A DNA stretch of 64,000 nucleotides from the NCBI RefSeq assembly GCF_000003855.2, contig NW_003101678.1, positions 1,226,900-1,290,899 on the forward strand, given 5' to 3'. This document shows, one piece after another, positions 35,082-48,600 of the stretch (its first letter is position 1; every line of letters starts with the position of its first letter). The notes beneath the pieces are model-generated. The model made no database searches, was not told the origin of the DNA, and saw only the letters and a program-made list of their open reading frames with translations. A program made the position numbers and the translations under genes. This DNA is from Blastomyces gilchristii SLH14081 (Eukaryota; Ascomycota; Eurotiomycetes; Onygenales; Ajellomycetaceae).

Positions 35082-38000
35082 CTATATCTAATTAATTTCC
35101 ACCTCTTCATATTCAGATACTTCTGAATTGAGCCATTTTCTTGTAGCTGCTTGAGTTTCTGATAGAAAGTCTATTAAGTATTTAAGTCCTGTCTCAGTTA
35201 AGAATAAGAACCTCATATTTAATTGATTTAAATCATACTTCTTCTTTAATCTGACTCTGAGACTATTGTATAATGCACAATGTATTACAATATACTCAGA
35301 ATTCTCATTTGTATTGTAGAATGAGCACTCTGTTGAATCAAATCTATCATCAAATCTTTGTATATAGAATTTAAAATAACCATGTTCTAGTTTTAGCTGA
35401 ATTATGAATGAGAATATTTTCTTTTTACATTTAATTGAACAAGATTTTCACTTTGATTTTGTCTCAAATCTTGAATAATGTATGCTCTTCTTTTGTTTCT
35501 GTCAGCTTTCATTTCACTTATTTAAACAAGATTCTTTTATCTTTCTCTTTATAAAAGACCAGAACACTGTTTTTTGAATAGATCTGCTTAATTCTGAATC
35601 CTTTTTTGCAGCTGAATCAGCCAATTCATTGTCATGAATATTCATATGAGCAGGAACTCAATGCAGATGAATTATCAGTTTAGATGTTCTTCTCTTTTGA
35701 ATTTTCAAAACAGAGTTTAAAATCAGTTCAAGATTCATTTGATTATTATGAATCTGACTATTTCTAAGTCTTTTTAAAGCAGCTTGACTATCAGAGAATA
35801 TTCATGCCTCTTTCAAACTATTTCCTCTTTTATGAGATTTTATTTCAATGAGTTTAAAAGCTTTCACTATTGCAAATAGTTCAGCATCAAAGACTTCAGA
35901 TTCACAGCCTAAATTTCAGAAATCTGAGATAAAATTAATATTATCTTCAGTATAAGCAATGCCTGCACCTAATCTATTCAAATTCTCATTTTTTTGAGTC
36001 ATCTGAGTAAATCAGAATAGACTCTTTTATATTGATTGTAGAGATCTTCTTCAAATGCTGTTCATATTCTCTCTCTTTAGATAGTTCACTTATTTATAAG
36101 TCTATGAGAGATTCCAGCTTTTCTCTTCAGAGAGATATTTTCTCATGATCAATTTTCTCAATATTTAATGAAGAAAATTGATTCTTAATAAGTGAACATA
36201 GTCTATACAGTTGAGAGGGCATTTTCTTTAAAGCATTATTCTCATTTCAATCAAGGAATCTATTTCAATTCAGTTCATTTCCTGAGTTAACTGATGAAAA
36301 TGAAGAAGAGACTCTTTCTCTGATTATATGATTTGAGCTCATCTTTATGACTCTCAGAGTATAATTCATACAGGCCTTTTCAAATTGAATAGCAGAAGAT
36401 GAAATTGAGGCTTCAATTTCCATTGTGTTAATAGAAGATGATTTGAATGCTCTCAGAATTCTTCTCAAAGCTCTGTTTTATAGACTTTGAAACAGTTCAG
36501 TGAAGTTATCTTGATTGTTTCATCAAACTTGAACTTCATAATCAGCTACTGAGATAATACAGGCTATGTATAACTGTCTCATAGCCTGAAAAGATAGACC
36601 TCTCTCAGTATTTGATAGTCTGATTATACTATTCAGTAGTCTCTCTGTCTTGATAATTCTTTGTTGAATATGATATTTAAAATTCAACTTGGATTTTAAT
36701 CATACTTCTAGTCATTTGACATTTAAACAGAGTTTAATCTCTTTATTCAGAAGAGTTAGACTTAGTTCTTTCTCATTAAATCTGAAAAAAAAGTGAATTC
36801 ACTCATTTTTATTCATATTAAATTGAATTAGATTGATATCTACTCTAACAAAGATTTTCTTTGCTGCTTTCTCAATCACTTCTAAATTCTCTTTGATTGT
36901 CTTTGAACTGTAGAGTAGATCAATATCATCTACATAACTTGAAGATCTCACTATTTTCATCTCTCTATTCTTGAATAAATATGCAGTGTATATTGCAAAT
37001 AAAACAGATGAGATTGAAGATTCTTGTGATACTTCTCTTTTTATCTCAGTTTTATCTTGTTTTCTTCCATCAAAGAATAGTTGTATAATTCTTTTAAACA
37101 TGAAACAATTAACTCATTTTATTAGAGAAAGTGACAGTTTTAACATCTTCAAAGTTTGAATCATCTTAGACTTTGAAACATGATCAAATGCATCTTTTAT
37201 ATCAATAAAAACTGCAGTTGAGACCAGGTCTTCATGCTTTGTTACTTGAATATCATGAATAACTGAGAGAACAGTGTCAATTACAGAACATTGTTTTCTA
37301 TCTCTCATTTGTTCATTAAATAGAAGAGAATCACTAATAGAGTGTATAAAAGATAATCTAGTGATTATTATCTTTTCTAGAACTTTTCTTAAACAGTTCA
37401 ACAGAGATATTACTCTATATGACTTAGAAACTGAAGCTTTTCTATTAGATTTTGCAAGGATTACTTCAGTAGCTTCTCTCCAGCATTCAGAATGATAATC
37501 ATTTCTTAAGAGATTGAAAAAGAGCTCAAAATATTCATTCTTCAAGTAGGAATATGTGTTTTGAATAATTAAATGATTAATTGAATCAGGCCCTGCAGCA
37601 GTTTTAATTGAACTTGAGAATATTACTGACTCTAGTTCATCACATGTAAGCTCAGATCATTCCCAGTTATTTTTATCAATATATTCATGAAATGACATAT
37701 TCTTCTCTTCTAAATGTGATGACTTTTGAAAGAGAATTCTTATAAAAGCTTGACATTTTTTCTTAAAAGAGTTTGCTGTATACAATTCATTCTGAAATTC
37801 ATATTCTAAGGTTCAAAACTTTGCTACACTTCTTGTTTTAGTATAGTTGAAGGTTTTAAAAACTTCTTTTTCTTATACTTCTTCAAGAAATTTGTTTCAG
37901 TAATCTGTTTTGACTTTTTTAATATCTGAAAAATATTCATTTCAAATAGCTTTGAACTCTTTATCAGATATTAAGTTATTCTTTCACTCTCTCTTAGCAG

Positions 38001-39033
38001 TGACTAATTGCTTTCTTTTAGAAGTGATATTCTCATTTCATCAAGGTTTGAAATACTCAGAAGACTTTTTCTTTGAAATATTTTCTTCAATACTTGTTAG
38101 AAGAATAGATGTAATCAGCTTTACTCTATTCTCAAGTATTTCATTTAAGATATCTTGACTTTGATTCTAATAGAGCTCATTCTATCTTTCAGATTTCAGC
38201 TGTTTTACTCTTTCTTCAACTGCTTTTCAATCAGCTTTTTCAAAGTTATACTGATTAGAGAGAAGAGGATTTTCACTTCTTTGTTTTTTACTCAGTTCAA
38301 TATCAAATTGAATGATCTCATGATCTGATTCTGAGGTTTCATTTGAATTAATAAATCAGTTTATAAGTCTTTTTTCAATTAGATTTTATGATATGAAAGT
38401 TAGATCTATAATAGATTTCTGTTTCATGTCTTTTCTAAAGAATGTTTGTTGATCAGACTTGTTAACTAAATCTATTGAATGTTTAAAAGTTCATTTAAGC
38501 AGTTTATCTGCTCTTACTGCTCTTGTATACTCTGAGTTTCATCAGAGATGATGTGCATTGAAGTCTTCTACAATTATAGAGTTTTTTAAGAGAGTTATAT
38601 TCAAAAATCCTCTATTAATTATTCAGATATTGTTGTTTTCTTTCAATGACTTTTCATTATAGATATTTATAAGTTGAATAGTATCAAACTCATTCTCTTT
38701 ATCTATAATATCACTCACTAGAATATCAGAGTCAGATATAATATCAAATCTCAAATTAAATTAATATCTTGATCTTTTTCTCTTATAGATCACTACTCTT
38801 GATTTTATCTCAGATTTTTCAGAAAGAAAGTAGTAATAGCTTGAATAAGAAATGATGTACTTTTGCTCAGTATCAAAGTTTGATTCTTGAAGAAGTACAA
38901 AGTCAACTTTTTGTTCAAATACAATCTGAAGACAAGAATAAATATAATTTAAGTTTCTATTCACATTATTTTAAATAAATGTGATTTTTGAAGAGTTTTT
39001 AAACTTTTTTTATTGTTTTTGTTGTATATTCAT
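35082..39033 (-). pseudogene. LINE L5 ORF2
   Basis: ATG at 39031-39033. The best endonuclease N-terminus in the window: DFVLLQESNFDTEQ, with the catalytic Glu in LLQE. RT has KTAAGPDSINHLII, SYRVISLLNCLRKVLEK, VFIDIKDAFDHVSKS and SSYVDDIDLLYS with both catalytic Asp intact. The QGSP-type motif reads QESSIS. RNase H and the CCHC box follow, the latter near 35320. Stops remain, mostly TGA at Trp positions. Confidence 0.9.
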
Positions 39034-40679
39034 ACTAAGAGAGAGTAGAGATAGAGTAAAATCTAATCTCTATCATCAGATAGTAGATTATAACTATTTT
39101 AAAAAGTAGGAATCTTAACTGCTTACATTATATCTAGTTTATCATTGGAGTTATTTCTCAATTCTCTAATCTTAACAGAAGTTTGAGAATTCAAATTCTG
39201 TTTACACTTAGCTGAAAAATTGAAGTTTGAAGATCTAGATAGTTGAGAATTTCTTCTTTTTAAGCTTACAGTTGTAGATTTACTAGCTTGACTTTTTTCT
39301 TCAGTTTTAGATTCACTTTGAGCTTCATCTTTTCTTCAGTTCTTCTGAGTTCTTGAAGCAAATACACATTCTTTTGAGCTAGATGCATGTTTTTCTTTGC
39401 AATTGAAGCACTTAAGCAGAGTATATTAACATATTTCATCTCTTTTTAAGCATGTTTCACATTTATACTCACTAGTTTTATGATCTCTAGCACAGAATGC
39501 ATATTTTGAGTCTCTGAAATAAGAGATTGCAAAGTGTTCATATCTTTGACAGTTTAAACACTGTGTTTGAGCTTTGAGATTCATTCTTGAGTCTTTGTAT
39601 TCATGAACTCTCATTTTCAAATCTGCTACTCTTACTTCAGAGATTCTTAATTCTTCAAGTGTCTTTGTATATACTAGAACAGAGACATTTCTTCTACTCT
39701 GTCTGAACTCAATTGAATTAAGTTATACAGGCTCTTTTCTTAGTTGAATAGAATTATATTCTTTCAATTCATTTTTAAGAAGTAGTATTTCTTTCTCACA
39801 GTCAAAGATTTCAACTGAAATATTATGAAGAATGAATTTATCTCACTTTTCATCTCTCTCAGATAGAATTGTTGTGTTTAACAGAGATTCTACTGCTGAT
39901 TTTCAGAGATTCTCATTCTGAATAAGGAATTCTGCAGTAAATTCAGACATTGTGATCAGAATGATGAAGTTTTCAAAGAAGAATGACTCAATTGAAGCTA
40001 TAACTGATTTTTGAACTTTAATATCAGTCATTAACTGAGAAAAGAACTGTTGATTGATTTCATTTCTAATTCTGAAAATGAGATTTGAGTTTAGCTTATT
40101 TCTCTGTAAGATGTTCTGATTTGAGACTTTGAGAATAAGTCTTCTATTTCTGAAGATTTGAAGATTTTTCTCTTTTTGCATTTTTTTTCTCACTCTTCTA
40201 TCAATAGAAGTGTGAGCAGTATTCTTCTCAGTTTTCTCAGAATTTTGAGCAGATTTTGAGATAGCAGATTTAGAGACAGCAGGTTTAGAGACAGCAGATT
40301 CAGCTGCTTGAGTATATATTTTCTTCTGATTTAAAGAAGGAGAAGAAGAAGTAGAAAAGAAAGAAGAGCAAACTGAAGAGTCAGTGATTGTATTAGGAAT
40401 TTTCAAAGTTTTTAGAACTGTGTTTGAAATTCTAAGTTTGAACTTGATTACTTTCTGTAGTTGTCTAGCCTGAGTATGAAGAATTAACAGAACTTCTTCA
40501 TTCATCTTACTCAGACACTGCTTTCTAAGAATTTTACTTACTTTTTCAAGTTTCTGTATTTCAAGAACTTGTTGTTTCTCTATTTCTTCTTTCTTTCTTC
40601 TCTTCAGAATTTCAATCTCAGAAATAGTATTTGAGAAAGCATTCTTTTCCACATCAACTAAGTGTACTTTTGAACTTAT
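39030..40679 (-). pseudogene. LINE L5 ORF1, least interrupted copy
   Basis: The start codon is ATA at 40677-40679 in this copy; the first usable ATG is at 40650-40652, from where an open frame of 249 codons runs. It has a coiled-coil region, a Ser-rich linker, four repeats of the type SAVSKPAVSKSA (one more than in other copies) and knuckles near 39425-39560. Codon 489 is CAG, supporting a longer ancestral ORF1 that ends at the TGA overlapping the ORF2 ATG. Confidence 0.85.
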
Positions 40680-42354
40680 TGTTCTTACTCAATGAAAAGT
40701 TGATCAGACTAATTCAATTGAGATATTTATTAAACTCTTTTGAATTGAAAAGTTAATCAGACTGTTTCAATTAAGAGGTTTCTAAGTCTGTTTTCAATTG
40801 AAAAGTTGATCAGACTATTTCAAAAGAAGAATAACAGACTTTTGTGTATAAAATATCTGATTTTTTTCACACTAGTTCAGTAACTAGGTTAGATTTTTGA
40901 AGAGAATCTAATAAACTAAAATTGATTTTTAAGATAAATCAATAAAATCTTTATAATCTCTTTCTTGAGATACAGTGAGAAAAAGTATGATATTGTTTAA
41001 TAATAAATCAGATGATATGACAGTTTTTGAGAGAAAAACTGATAAAAAATAAATCAATTTTTTACAGAGAAATTGATTAAAACTATTCAATTTTATTCTA
41101 AATCATTCAATTCTTCTCACACAACAAGTGTGCAACTCAAATCAGTTAATAAAGAGTATAAAAAAGAATTAAGTATTAATGAAAGCTCTTCAGTCACTGA
41201 AAAAGTAATTCTTACTTAAAAGAATATGAAATAATGACAGAAAATAACTCTGTTTTTAATTCTTTGTAAGAATATTGTATAAAACTCAGAGAAAACACCT
41301 TACTTTTTCAAGAGAAGTAAAAAACTATTTCTAAGATCTTTTTTTTTGCATTAACTGCTGCAGAAGAATGAGATAGAAACTGCTAAGATATACACTACTG
41401 TATACTCTCTATCAAGACTTTCCCTCTTCAGAGTCTTGATATTATAGAGAATATAAGTCTGTTTCTATATAATAATGTAAATATTGTCAGTGGGATGTAG
41501 AGAAACTGATTATTTATATCTCAAAATAGAAGACTTTGTCAATGATTATATCAATATAGAGTAAATTCTCAAATTCAATAGAAATCTAGTGTTGCTGTTC
41601 TCAATTTCTTACAGAATCTATTGAATATTGAGATATTAAAACTAGATTTAATATATCTCACTGTGCAGGAATCAAAGACTCACTCAGAGCTTAAGATATA
41701 CTGATTTTATAGTTGTTGTGTCTGCTGATTATGTATTGAGTACAGTTACTGAGGTATCTCTTTGCATTTTTCTGCTGGGGATGGGCCAGATCAGGAGGGG
41801 TGGTACAAGGGTGGGACTTGATGTTGATGTCTTGGTACACTAAAGACAGAGAGGGTTTTTTGCGGAGGATGCACTTCAGATGTGTCTGTTGACTATGTGC
41901 TTGATACTATTGCTGAGGTATCTTTTTGTATTTTTCTGCCGGAGGTGGGCCAGATTGGGAAGGGCGGTACGTGGGTGGGACTTGGCGTTGATGTTTTGGA
42001 ACATCAAAGATAGACAGGGTTTTCGTGGAAGATGCTTCTCAGATATCTCCACAATTACAGGTCGGGGATCTTCCAAAATCGAGAAGATTGGCGCCTATGG
42101 CTAGGTCTCTTCACCTTACAATTTGTATGGCAATTTGGCCCGGGGTTGTGGTGTGATAGGGGAGAATGGGGGATAATCCCACACAGGAGTTTCGAACAAC
42201 GTCTGGTTCACGTTTGGCTGGATAACTTCACCACCACACGGGTCAAAATGCTCGTATGATCGAGGGCTTTTCGATGGATCTATCGGCGGGTTCTTATTCG
42301 AAAAATTGAGCGAGTTCGTGTTGTTTTTGTTGTATATTCATGATCACTGACCTG
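40680..42354 (-). promoter_or_regulatory. LINE L5 5'UTR
   Basis: Three VNTR units (about 40695-40830) upstream of ORF1, the AT-rich body, the hairpin (about 41398-41460), two tandem units (roughly 41740-41850 and 41890-42010) and a GC-rich 5' edge. Two short frames shared with L8 lie here: a sense frame of 66 codons (41876-42076) and an antisense frame of 74 codons (41880-42104). I do not assign function to them. Confidence 0.6.
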
Positions 42355-42788
42355 GCTTGTATATGAGTATAATGAAAAAATAATAATAATAATAATAATC
42401 TGTAAAAAATTGACTTATTTTTTGTCAGTTTTTCTCTTAAAAACTGTCATATTATATGATTTATTATTATTTAATATTATACTTTTTCTCACAGTATCTT
42501 AAGAAAGAGATTGTAAAGATTTTATTAATTTATCTTAAAAATCAATTTTAGTTTATTAGATTCTCTTTAAAAATCTAATCTAGTTACTGAACTAGTGTGA
42601 AAAAAATCAGATATTTTATATATAAAAGTCTTTCATTCTTCTTTTGAAACAGTCTGATCAACTTTTCAATTGAAAATAGACTAATAAATCTCTTAAATTG
42701 AAACAGTCTGATCAACTTTTTATTTAAAAATAGATTAATAAATCTCTTAATTGAAACAGTCTGACTAACTTTTCATTGAGTGAGTAAA

Positions 42789-43073
42789 ATGTGTTTAAAA
42801 ATACTCTCAGTTGATGTGGAAAAAAATGCTTTCTCAGATGCTATTCATGAGATTGAAATTCTGAAGAGAAGAAAGAAGGAAGAAATAGAGAAATAACAAG
42901 TTCTTAAAATACAGAAACTTGAAAAAGTAAGTAAAATTCTTGAAAAACAGTGTCTGAGTGAGAAGAATAAAGAAGTTCTATTAATTCTTCATACTTAGAC
43001 TAGATAACTACAAGAAATAATTAAGTTCAAACTTGGAATTTCAAACACAGTTCAAAAAACATTGAAAACTTCT
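42789..43073 (+). pseudogene. LINE L4 ORF1 N-terminal fragment
   Basis: ATG at 42789 begins MCLKILSVDVEKNAF and runs through the coiled-coil region to VQKTLKTS, where it meets the (ATT)n tail of LINE L6. Stops TAA and TAG replace Gln and Trp codons. Three VNTR units precede it (42646-42780). Confidence 0.8.
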
Positions 43074-43452
43074 AGTTATTATTATTATTATTATTATTCT
43101 TCAATTATAGATGTATGCAGTCAGAGACTATGATATCTACCTGAGAACTTTTAGTTCTCAGAGTTTTTCCTATATCTATAAAGTCAACTATTATACATTT
43201 ATCAATTTCAGATATGTAAAATCACAAAATTCCAGCTCAGAATACAAAAACTGTTTATAAATTACAGTATTTTAACATCTTCTAATACTTTGAAATCATT
43301 TGACAATATCATGACAAAAGAAAAGAGAACATAGTCTTAAAGATAGACATATTAAATAGATAGATAGAAAAGAATAGAAAAGAAAAAGTAAAGTAAAGAG
43401 AGACTATAATAAAACAAATTATTAAAAGATAGTATATAGCTGTTTTAACAGA

Positions 43453-44127
43453 CTATATCTGATCAATTTTCTTCTCTTCATATTCAGATATTTCTGAATT
43501 TAGTTATTTTCTTGTAACTGCTTGAGTTTCTGACAGAAAGTCTATTAAGTATTTGATTTCTGTCTCAGTTGAGAATAAAAACCTTATATTTAATTAATTT
43601 AGATCATACTTCTCTTTCAATCTGACTCTGAGACTATTATATAATGCACAGTATATTACAATATACTCAGAATTTTCATTTACATTGCAGAATAAGTATT
43701 CTATTGAATCAAATCTATCATTAAATCTTTGTATATAAGACTTGAAATAATCATGTTCTAGTTTCAGCTGAATTATAGATGAGAATATTTTCTTTTTACA
43801 TTTAATTGAACAAGATTTTCACTTTGATTTTGTCTCAAATCTTGAATAATGTATGCTCTTCTTTTATTTCTGCCAGCTTTCATTTCACTTATCTAAACAG
43901 AATTCTTTTATCTTTCTCTTTATAAAAGATCAGAACACTATTTTTTGAATAGATCTACTCAATTCTGAACTCTTTTTTACAGCTGAATCAGTCAATTCAT
44001 TGTCATAAATATTCATATAAGTAGAAACTTAGTGCAGATAAATTATCAGTTTTAATATTCTTCTCTTTTAAATTTTTAAAACAGAGTTTAAAATCAGTTC
44101 AAGATTCATTTAATCATTATAAATCTG
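43453..44127 (-). pseudogene. LINE L6 ORF2 C-terminal part
   Basis: Stop TAG at 43453-43455. Encodes the C-terminal KWNES/KQKK and CCHC region, with TTYIQ-type segments broken by TAA. The gypsy TSD ATCTG lies at 44123-44127. Confidence 0.8.
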
Positions 44128-44669
44128 TGTCACGCTCCCGGCCGCGCCAAGGCCCTGTTGCGGTTTCACATGACTTATTACTTTCTTGCAGATGATTCCA
44201 TTCATTCTGCAGGCTGTTTGAACCGGTTTTCAACCACTCTATGACATTATTCAGATATATTATAGAAAGATCTGATTGATGAATATGAGAACCTCACTTC
44301 TATATAAGATTAGCAGATTACTCTTTCATAGTAGTGAGACGTCACTGAGGTATCACTTTAACTATTCTCACTTATAAAATGAGAGAAGAGTATTCACTCA
44401 TTGTCTATATAGAATAGCTAGATGCTGACTTCTCATCAAAGAAGTCAGTGATTTGTTTTTCTTCTACTGAAATATATATAAGAGTTTGTGTTTCTTATAC
44501 AATCTTCTTAGTATACTAAGTATCATATCTGTGATATTCTTACAATAACTCTGTAGCTCATAAGCTCACTATTCAAGCAAGATAGTCAAGCTTACTTATA
44601 TAACTTCTTAAATAACTATCTCTATATAATGCTGCTGACTAGTCACTGCTTCAGTTCTGTTATATTACA
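44128..44669 (+). repeat. gypsy 5' LTR
   Basis: Begins TGTCACGCTCCCGGCC and ends TGTTATATTACA. The first about 45 bp are very GC-rich while the inner end is AT-shifted. Compared with the 3' LTR all differences I checked at both ends are transitions, with opposite polarity at the two ends. Confidence 0.93.
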
Positions 44670-44858
44670 ATTCAAATCACTTAATCTGATTACAAGTTTG
44701 AATCAGTTGAGCTCTAACAGATTAATATAATCTTATACATCTATACTGAGACTGATCTGATCTCACTCTCTGAAGGAAACTTCACATCATTCTCTAGAGT
44801 GTGTACATCTCTATTCTGTCAGAAATCCGAGATTTCTGAATCTGCTGCATATTTTGAC
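44670..44858 (+). other. gypsy leader
   Basis: Noncoding stretch between LTR and gag. I do not recognise a tRNA primer site; the bases right after the LTR read ATTCAAATCACTTAATC, which may be a mutated or self-priming type. Confidence 0.5.
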
Positions 44859-45650
44859 ATGAGCTCTTCAACTGTTCTGTCATTATCACAGCCTCTATAC
44901 ATCTACATCTATCATAAAGATAGAGAGATTAAGATTGAAGATTCTCTGAATTATAAGAGAAACACATTGTCTGAATTTCACAGCTTTATCTGTACTCTTG
45001 AACAGAAATTTCACCTTAATCTGAGCCAGTTTAATACTTATAAGATATGAGTAATATACACTGTCAATCTTCTTGAAGACATCTCTGTGATTACTTGAGC
45101 TATTAAGAAGAGAGAGCTTAAGTGTATCAATACTGTCATAACTTAGAAAGAATTCAAAGACTTTCTACTAAATCAAATCAAAGATCACAGCAACTGCAGC
45201 TTTACAGCAGTGCAGTGATTTAACTTATTATATTAATAAGATAATAAGAATTCTTCTGATTTCAATGTAAGATTTAAAGAATATTGAGAGAAATTAACTG
45301 ATGATTTGAATCAATTAAAAACACAGTTTTATCTCACAAAGCTGGCTTACAAGATGTGAATAATAATATTATAGTATCAGAGTTCATTAATCAATTATAC
45401 TGAGCTTGTTAACTTGACTTTCTGAATCTATTTGAATAATCAATACTCTGAGAAAAAGATTAATAAGATCTCTTCTAAGTAATCAATGATAAGATCTAAA
45501 CAGCACTGTAATAGCTCTAATACAGAGAAAGTAAAGAAGAATTTCAAGTGTTCTGATTCTTCACTCACTGTAAAGAAATATTAAAAAAGATTTGATAAAG
45601 ATCTCTATTTTAACTATGAAGCTGATGATTACTATACTAGTAATTATAAG
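44859..45650 (+). pseudogene. gypsy gag
   Basis: ATG at 44859 gives MSSSTVLSLSQPLYIYI. The segment SEFHSFICTLEQKFHLN and later helical Lys-rich sequence fit a retrotransposon capsid region. No intact zinc knuckle is visible. Stops begin after about 65 codons. The 3' limit is approximate. Confidence 0.7.
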
Positions 45651-48600
45651 AAGCTGAAGAAGAAAAGAAACTGAGAAGATATCTTCTCAAAGTTAACTTC
45701 TCTTCTAACAAATGTATTTATAAAAGATAAAGAAGAGAAAAAAATAAAGAATTGATAATTCTCATATCTCTGAGTATATATTATAATCATAATACATACT
45801 CTGAATAAGAAGATATTAGTAAGATATCTACTTGACTTCAGAGTGAATATTAACTTCATATTCTATTTCTTTTCTTTAATAAAGAGTTGAAAGAAGATAG
45901 ATCTGTTAGATCATGTAAAATTTACTGATGAAATGAAGTATTACTATTTTAACATAATTCAAGTGAAGTATATGATCACAGACTCAGAAGAAATCTTTAA
46001 GAAGAGCAGTCTGCTTCTTCACACTGTTAATATTATAGATGAGAATGTTATTCTAAGTCTTCTGTAATTGAGAGAAAACAATTCTCTCATTGACTGAGTC
46101 ACTTAGATGTGATAATACTGTCTCACTAATAAAGAGACAGTGATAGAGAAATCTGAAGAGTTTTATTGAAAGAATCTTGAGAAAAAGATAGAGTTGATAT
46201 ACTGTATAGCAGATGACTGAGACTTGAGAATAGATGAATAAGTCATTATTCTCACTACAAGATTAGCAGCAGTATCTGTTATTAAAGACAGATGTATATA
46301 ATATCTCTTTACAGATTATAAGAATGTCTTTTCAGAAAGAGAAGTAGTGAAGTTTTCTGATATCAAGATATGATATAAGATTTATTTTGAAGATGATGTA
46401 ACAGTAGTGTATAAGTCTCTTTACAACTTATCTATAAAGAAATTGAATGTTCTGTACAAATATCTTGAGAAAGTGCAATTGAAGAACTGAATACACTTAT
46501 CAAAGAGTTCAGCAGAGACATCTATACTCTTTGTACTCAAGAAGAATAGTAGGCTATATCTATATATAGACTACAGAGGTCTTAATAAGATGACAGTTAA
46601 AAATCACTATTTATTATCATTAATTAACAAGATGATTGATTGATTATCTGAAGTAAGAGTGTTCTCAAAGATTGATATATAAGACATCTATCATAGAATC
46701 AAAGTTAATGAAGACAATGTTTGAAAAACAGCTTTTTATATTAAGTACAGTAATTTTGAATATCTTGTTTTATCTTTTTATCTCTGTAATGCTTCAGCTA
46801 TCTTCCAGATCTATATAAATAAGACACTGTGAGGCCTTGTCAATGTCTTCTGCATAGTATACTTGAATGACATTCTAATCTTCTCAAAAACAGAGAAAGA
46901 ACATGATACTCATGTTTAAGAAGTATTAAGTCACTTGAGACAGTATCAACTCTATACAAACACTGAAAAATGCTCATTCTACATGTAGAAGATTGATTTC
47001 TTAGATTATATTATTGAGATAAACAGCATTTCAATGAACAGAAGCTGAGTCTCTGTTATTGAGAACTGATCAGTGCTGCAGACATACCGCGAGATGTAGA
47101 TATTTCTAGAATTTGTGAATTTCTATAGATGATTCATCTATACATATTCATAGATTACTGCCCCTCTTACAGATCTGTTAAAGAGAAGTGTGAAAGACAG
47201 AAAAATAAAACTGTTTATTCTTATTTAAGATGCTGTGCAGGTATTTACAGAATTGAAACAAGCTTTTATAGATGTCACAATACTGAATCACTTTAATTCT
47301 GACTTATTCAGTCAGTGTGAGACTGATACATCTGAGAATAAAGTCTGTGAAATCTTTTCACAGTTGATACTGAAGATCTTTCAACATTGAAAGAATCAGA
47401 GAATAATAAACTCTGAAAATATAGATAATGAAATGTCTGTAAGAGAAGACTTTTTCACAGAGTCTATAAAATACTATGAATGAAGATCAGTGATCTTCTT
47501 CTTCAAGAAGTTATCACTCACATAGAGAAGATATGATACTCATAATTAAGAGATATTAGCAATTGTTGAATTCTTTAAAATCTGATGATATTATCTTCAG
47601 AGTAGTAAGTATTCAGTACAAGTTCTCACTGATTATATAAATCTATGTTACTTCTTGACAACAAAGAGCTTGATAGAATGTCAAGTCAGATGAGCAGAGC
47701 TGCTTTCAGAGTATGATTTCTATATCTGATACTATTCAGATCAGCTTAATTTTACTGACATGCTATCTAGATAATCTGATTATAATATTATTAATAAGAA
47801 GAAGAATTCTATAAAAGAATCTCTGTCATCACTGCAGAAGAAGCTGACTGCAGAGAATTGAAATTCTCTGAAGCTCAGAAACAGTGCTGATAAGACAGCT
47901 GCACAACTCAGTATAGAAGATGAAAGAAAACTCAGATTCTTGTAGAGAACTGACACTGAAGATTATGAGTTTCTCATATTATATCTTACTATTATTGAAT
48001 TGATAAAGAATGAAACAGTCTACAATCTTTCAACTCAACTACTTTTAAAATTTATTAATAAGTTATAGAAGAGAGATGTCTCTACTGCAGCTTGAATTCA
48101 GAAGTTGAAGAAGAAAGAATCTGATTTGAACTTGAAAGAGACAGGCTCTGAGCAGAATAATACTGCTAAGAAATCAAGTCACTGATAACTAGAAGAATAT
48201 GAACTTCTACTACTGAATAATTCAGTCTTCATTTTTTATAGCAGAGTGATGTGTCAGAAGTTATTAAGAATTCATTATAATAATTCTCATACAGAGCACT
48301 TCAGATTAGAGAAGACTGAGAAGCTTCTAAAATATAAATATATTTAAGACAAGCTTTAGACAGATATCAAAGAGTATATTAAAACTTGTAATATCTATCA
48401 AAGAATAAAGATTCTGCAGTATAAGTAATACAGTGAGTTAGTATCACTGTCTATTTCAAAGAGCTCATAGCAGAATCTATTAATGAATTTCATAGTTAAT
48501 CTACTGAAGTTGATAAGAGTTAAAGAATATGACTCAATTTTAATCATTGTTAACTGCTTTATAAAGATGATCAAATATATTTCTACTTATAAAAAGATTA

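Larger units (their letters stand above)
34713..42354 (-). mobile_element. LINE L5, full-length, inserted in SINE S3
   Basis: About 7.64 kb, minus strand. The TSD GCTTGCATATGA / GCTTGTATATGA (34701-34712 and 42355-42366) is in the SINE. ORF2 at 35082-39033, ORF1 at 39030-40679. The 5' edge (41740-42320) is GC-rich with many CpG. Beyond the usual 5' end lie 34 extra bases, including sequence identical to the ORF2 start. It keeps some ancestral codons lost elsewhere. Confidence 0.92.
34374..42399 (+). mobile_element. tRNA-derived SINE S3, split by LINE L5
   Basis: Left part 34374-34712 has a mutated tRNA-like head (GACTGAATGATTAATGCGG, B box GTTTGAAACC) and the body; right part 42355-42399 has ATATGAGTATAATG and the (AAT)n tail. 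The outer TSD CTGTAAAAAATTG (34361-34373 and 42400-42412) lies in LINE L4. CpG sites seen in S1 and S2 are lost here, so it is an older or more mutated copy. Confidence 0.88.
29812..43073 (+). mobile_element. LINE L4, 5' half, heavily split
   Basis: Begins with the GC-containing LINE 5' edge (ACCACTTCACTATGAAC, a CpG-depleted form of ACCGCTCCACCACGAAC). 5'UTR pieces are 29812-30259, 32584-32592, 33533-34373 and 42400-42788; ORF1 starts at 42789 and stops abruptly at 43073 where LINE L6 begins. Insertions: pogo transposon, MITE B and SINE S3 (itself holding L5). Its own 3' end is not found in place; L7 could be its remainder. Confidence 0.82.
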
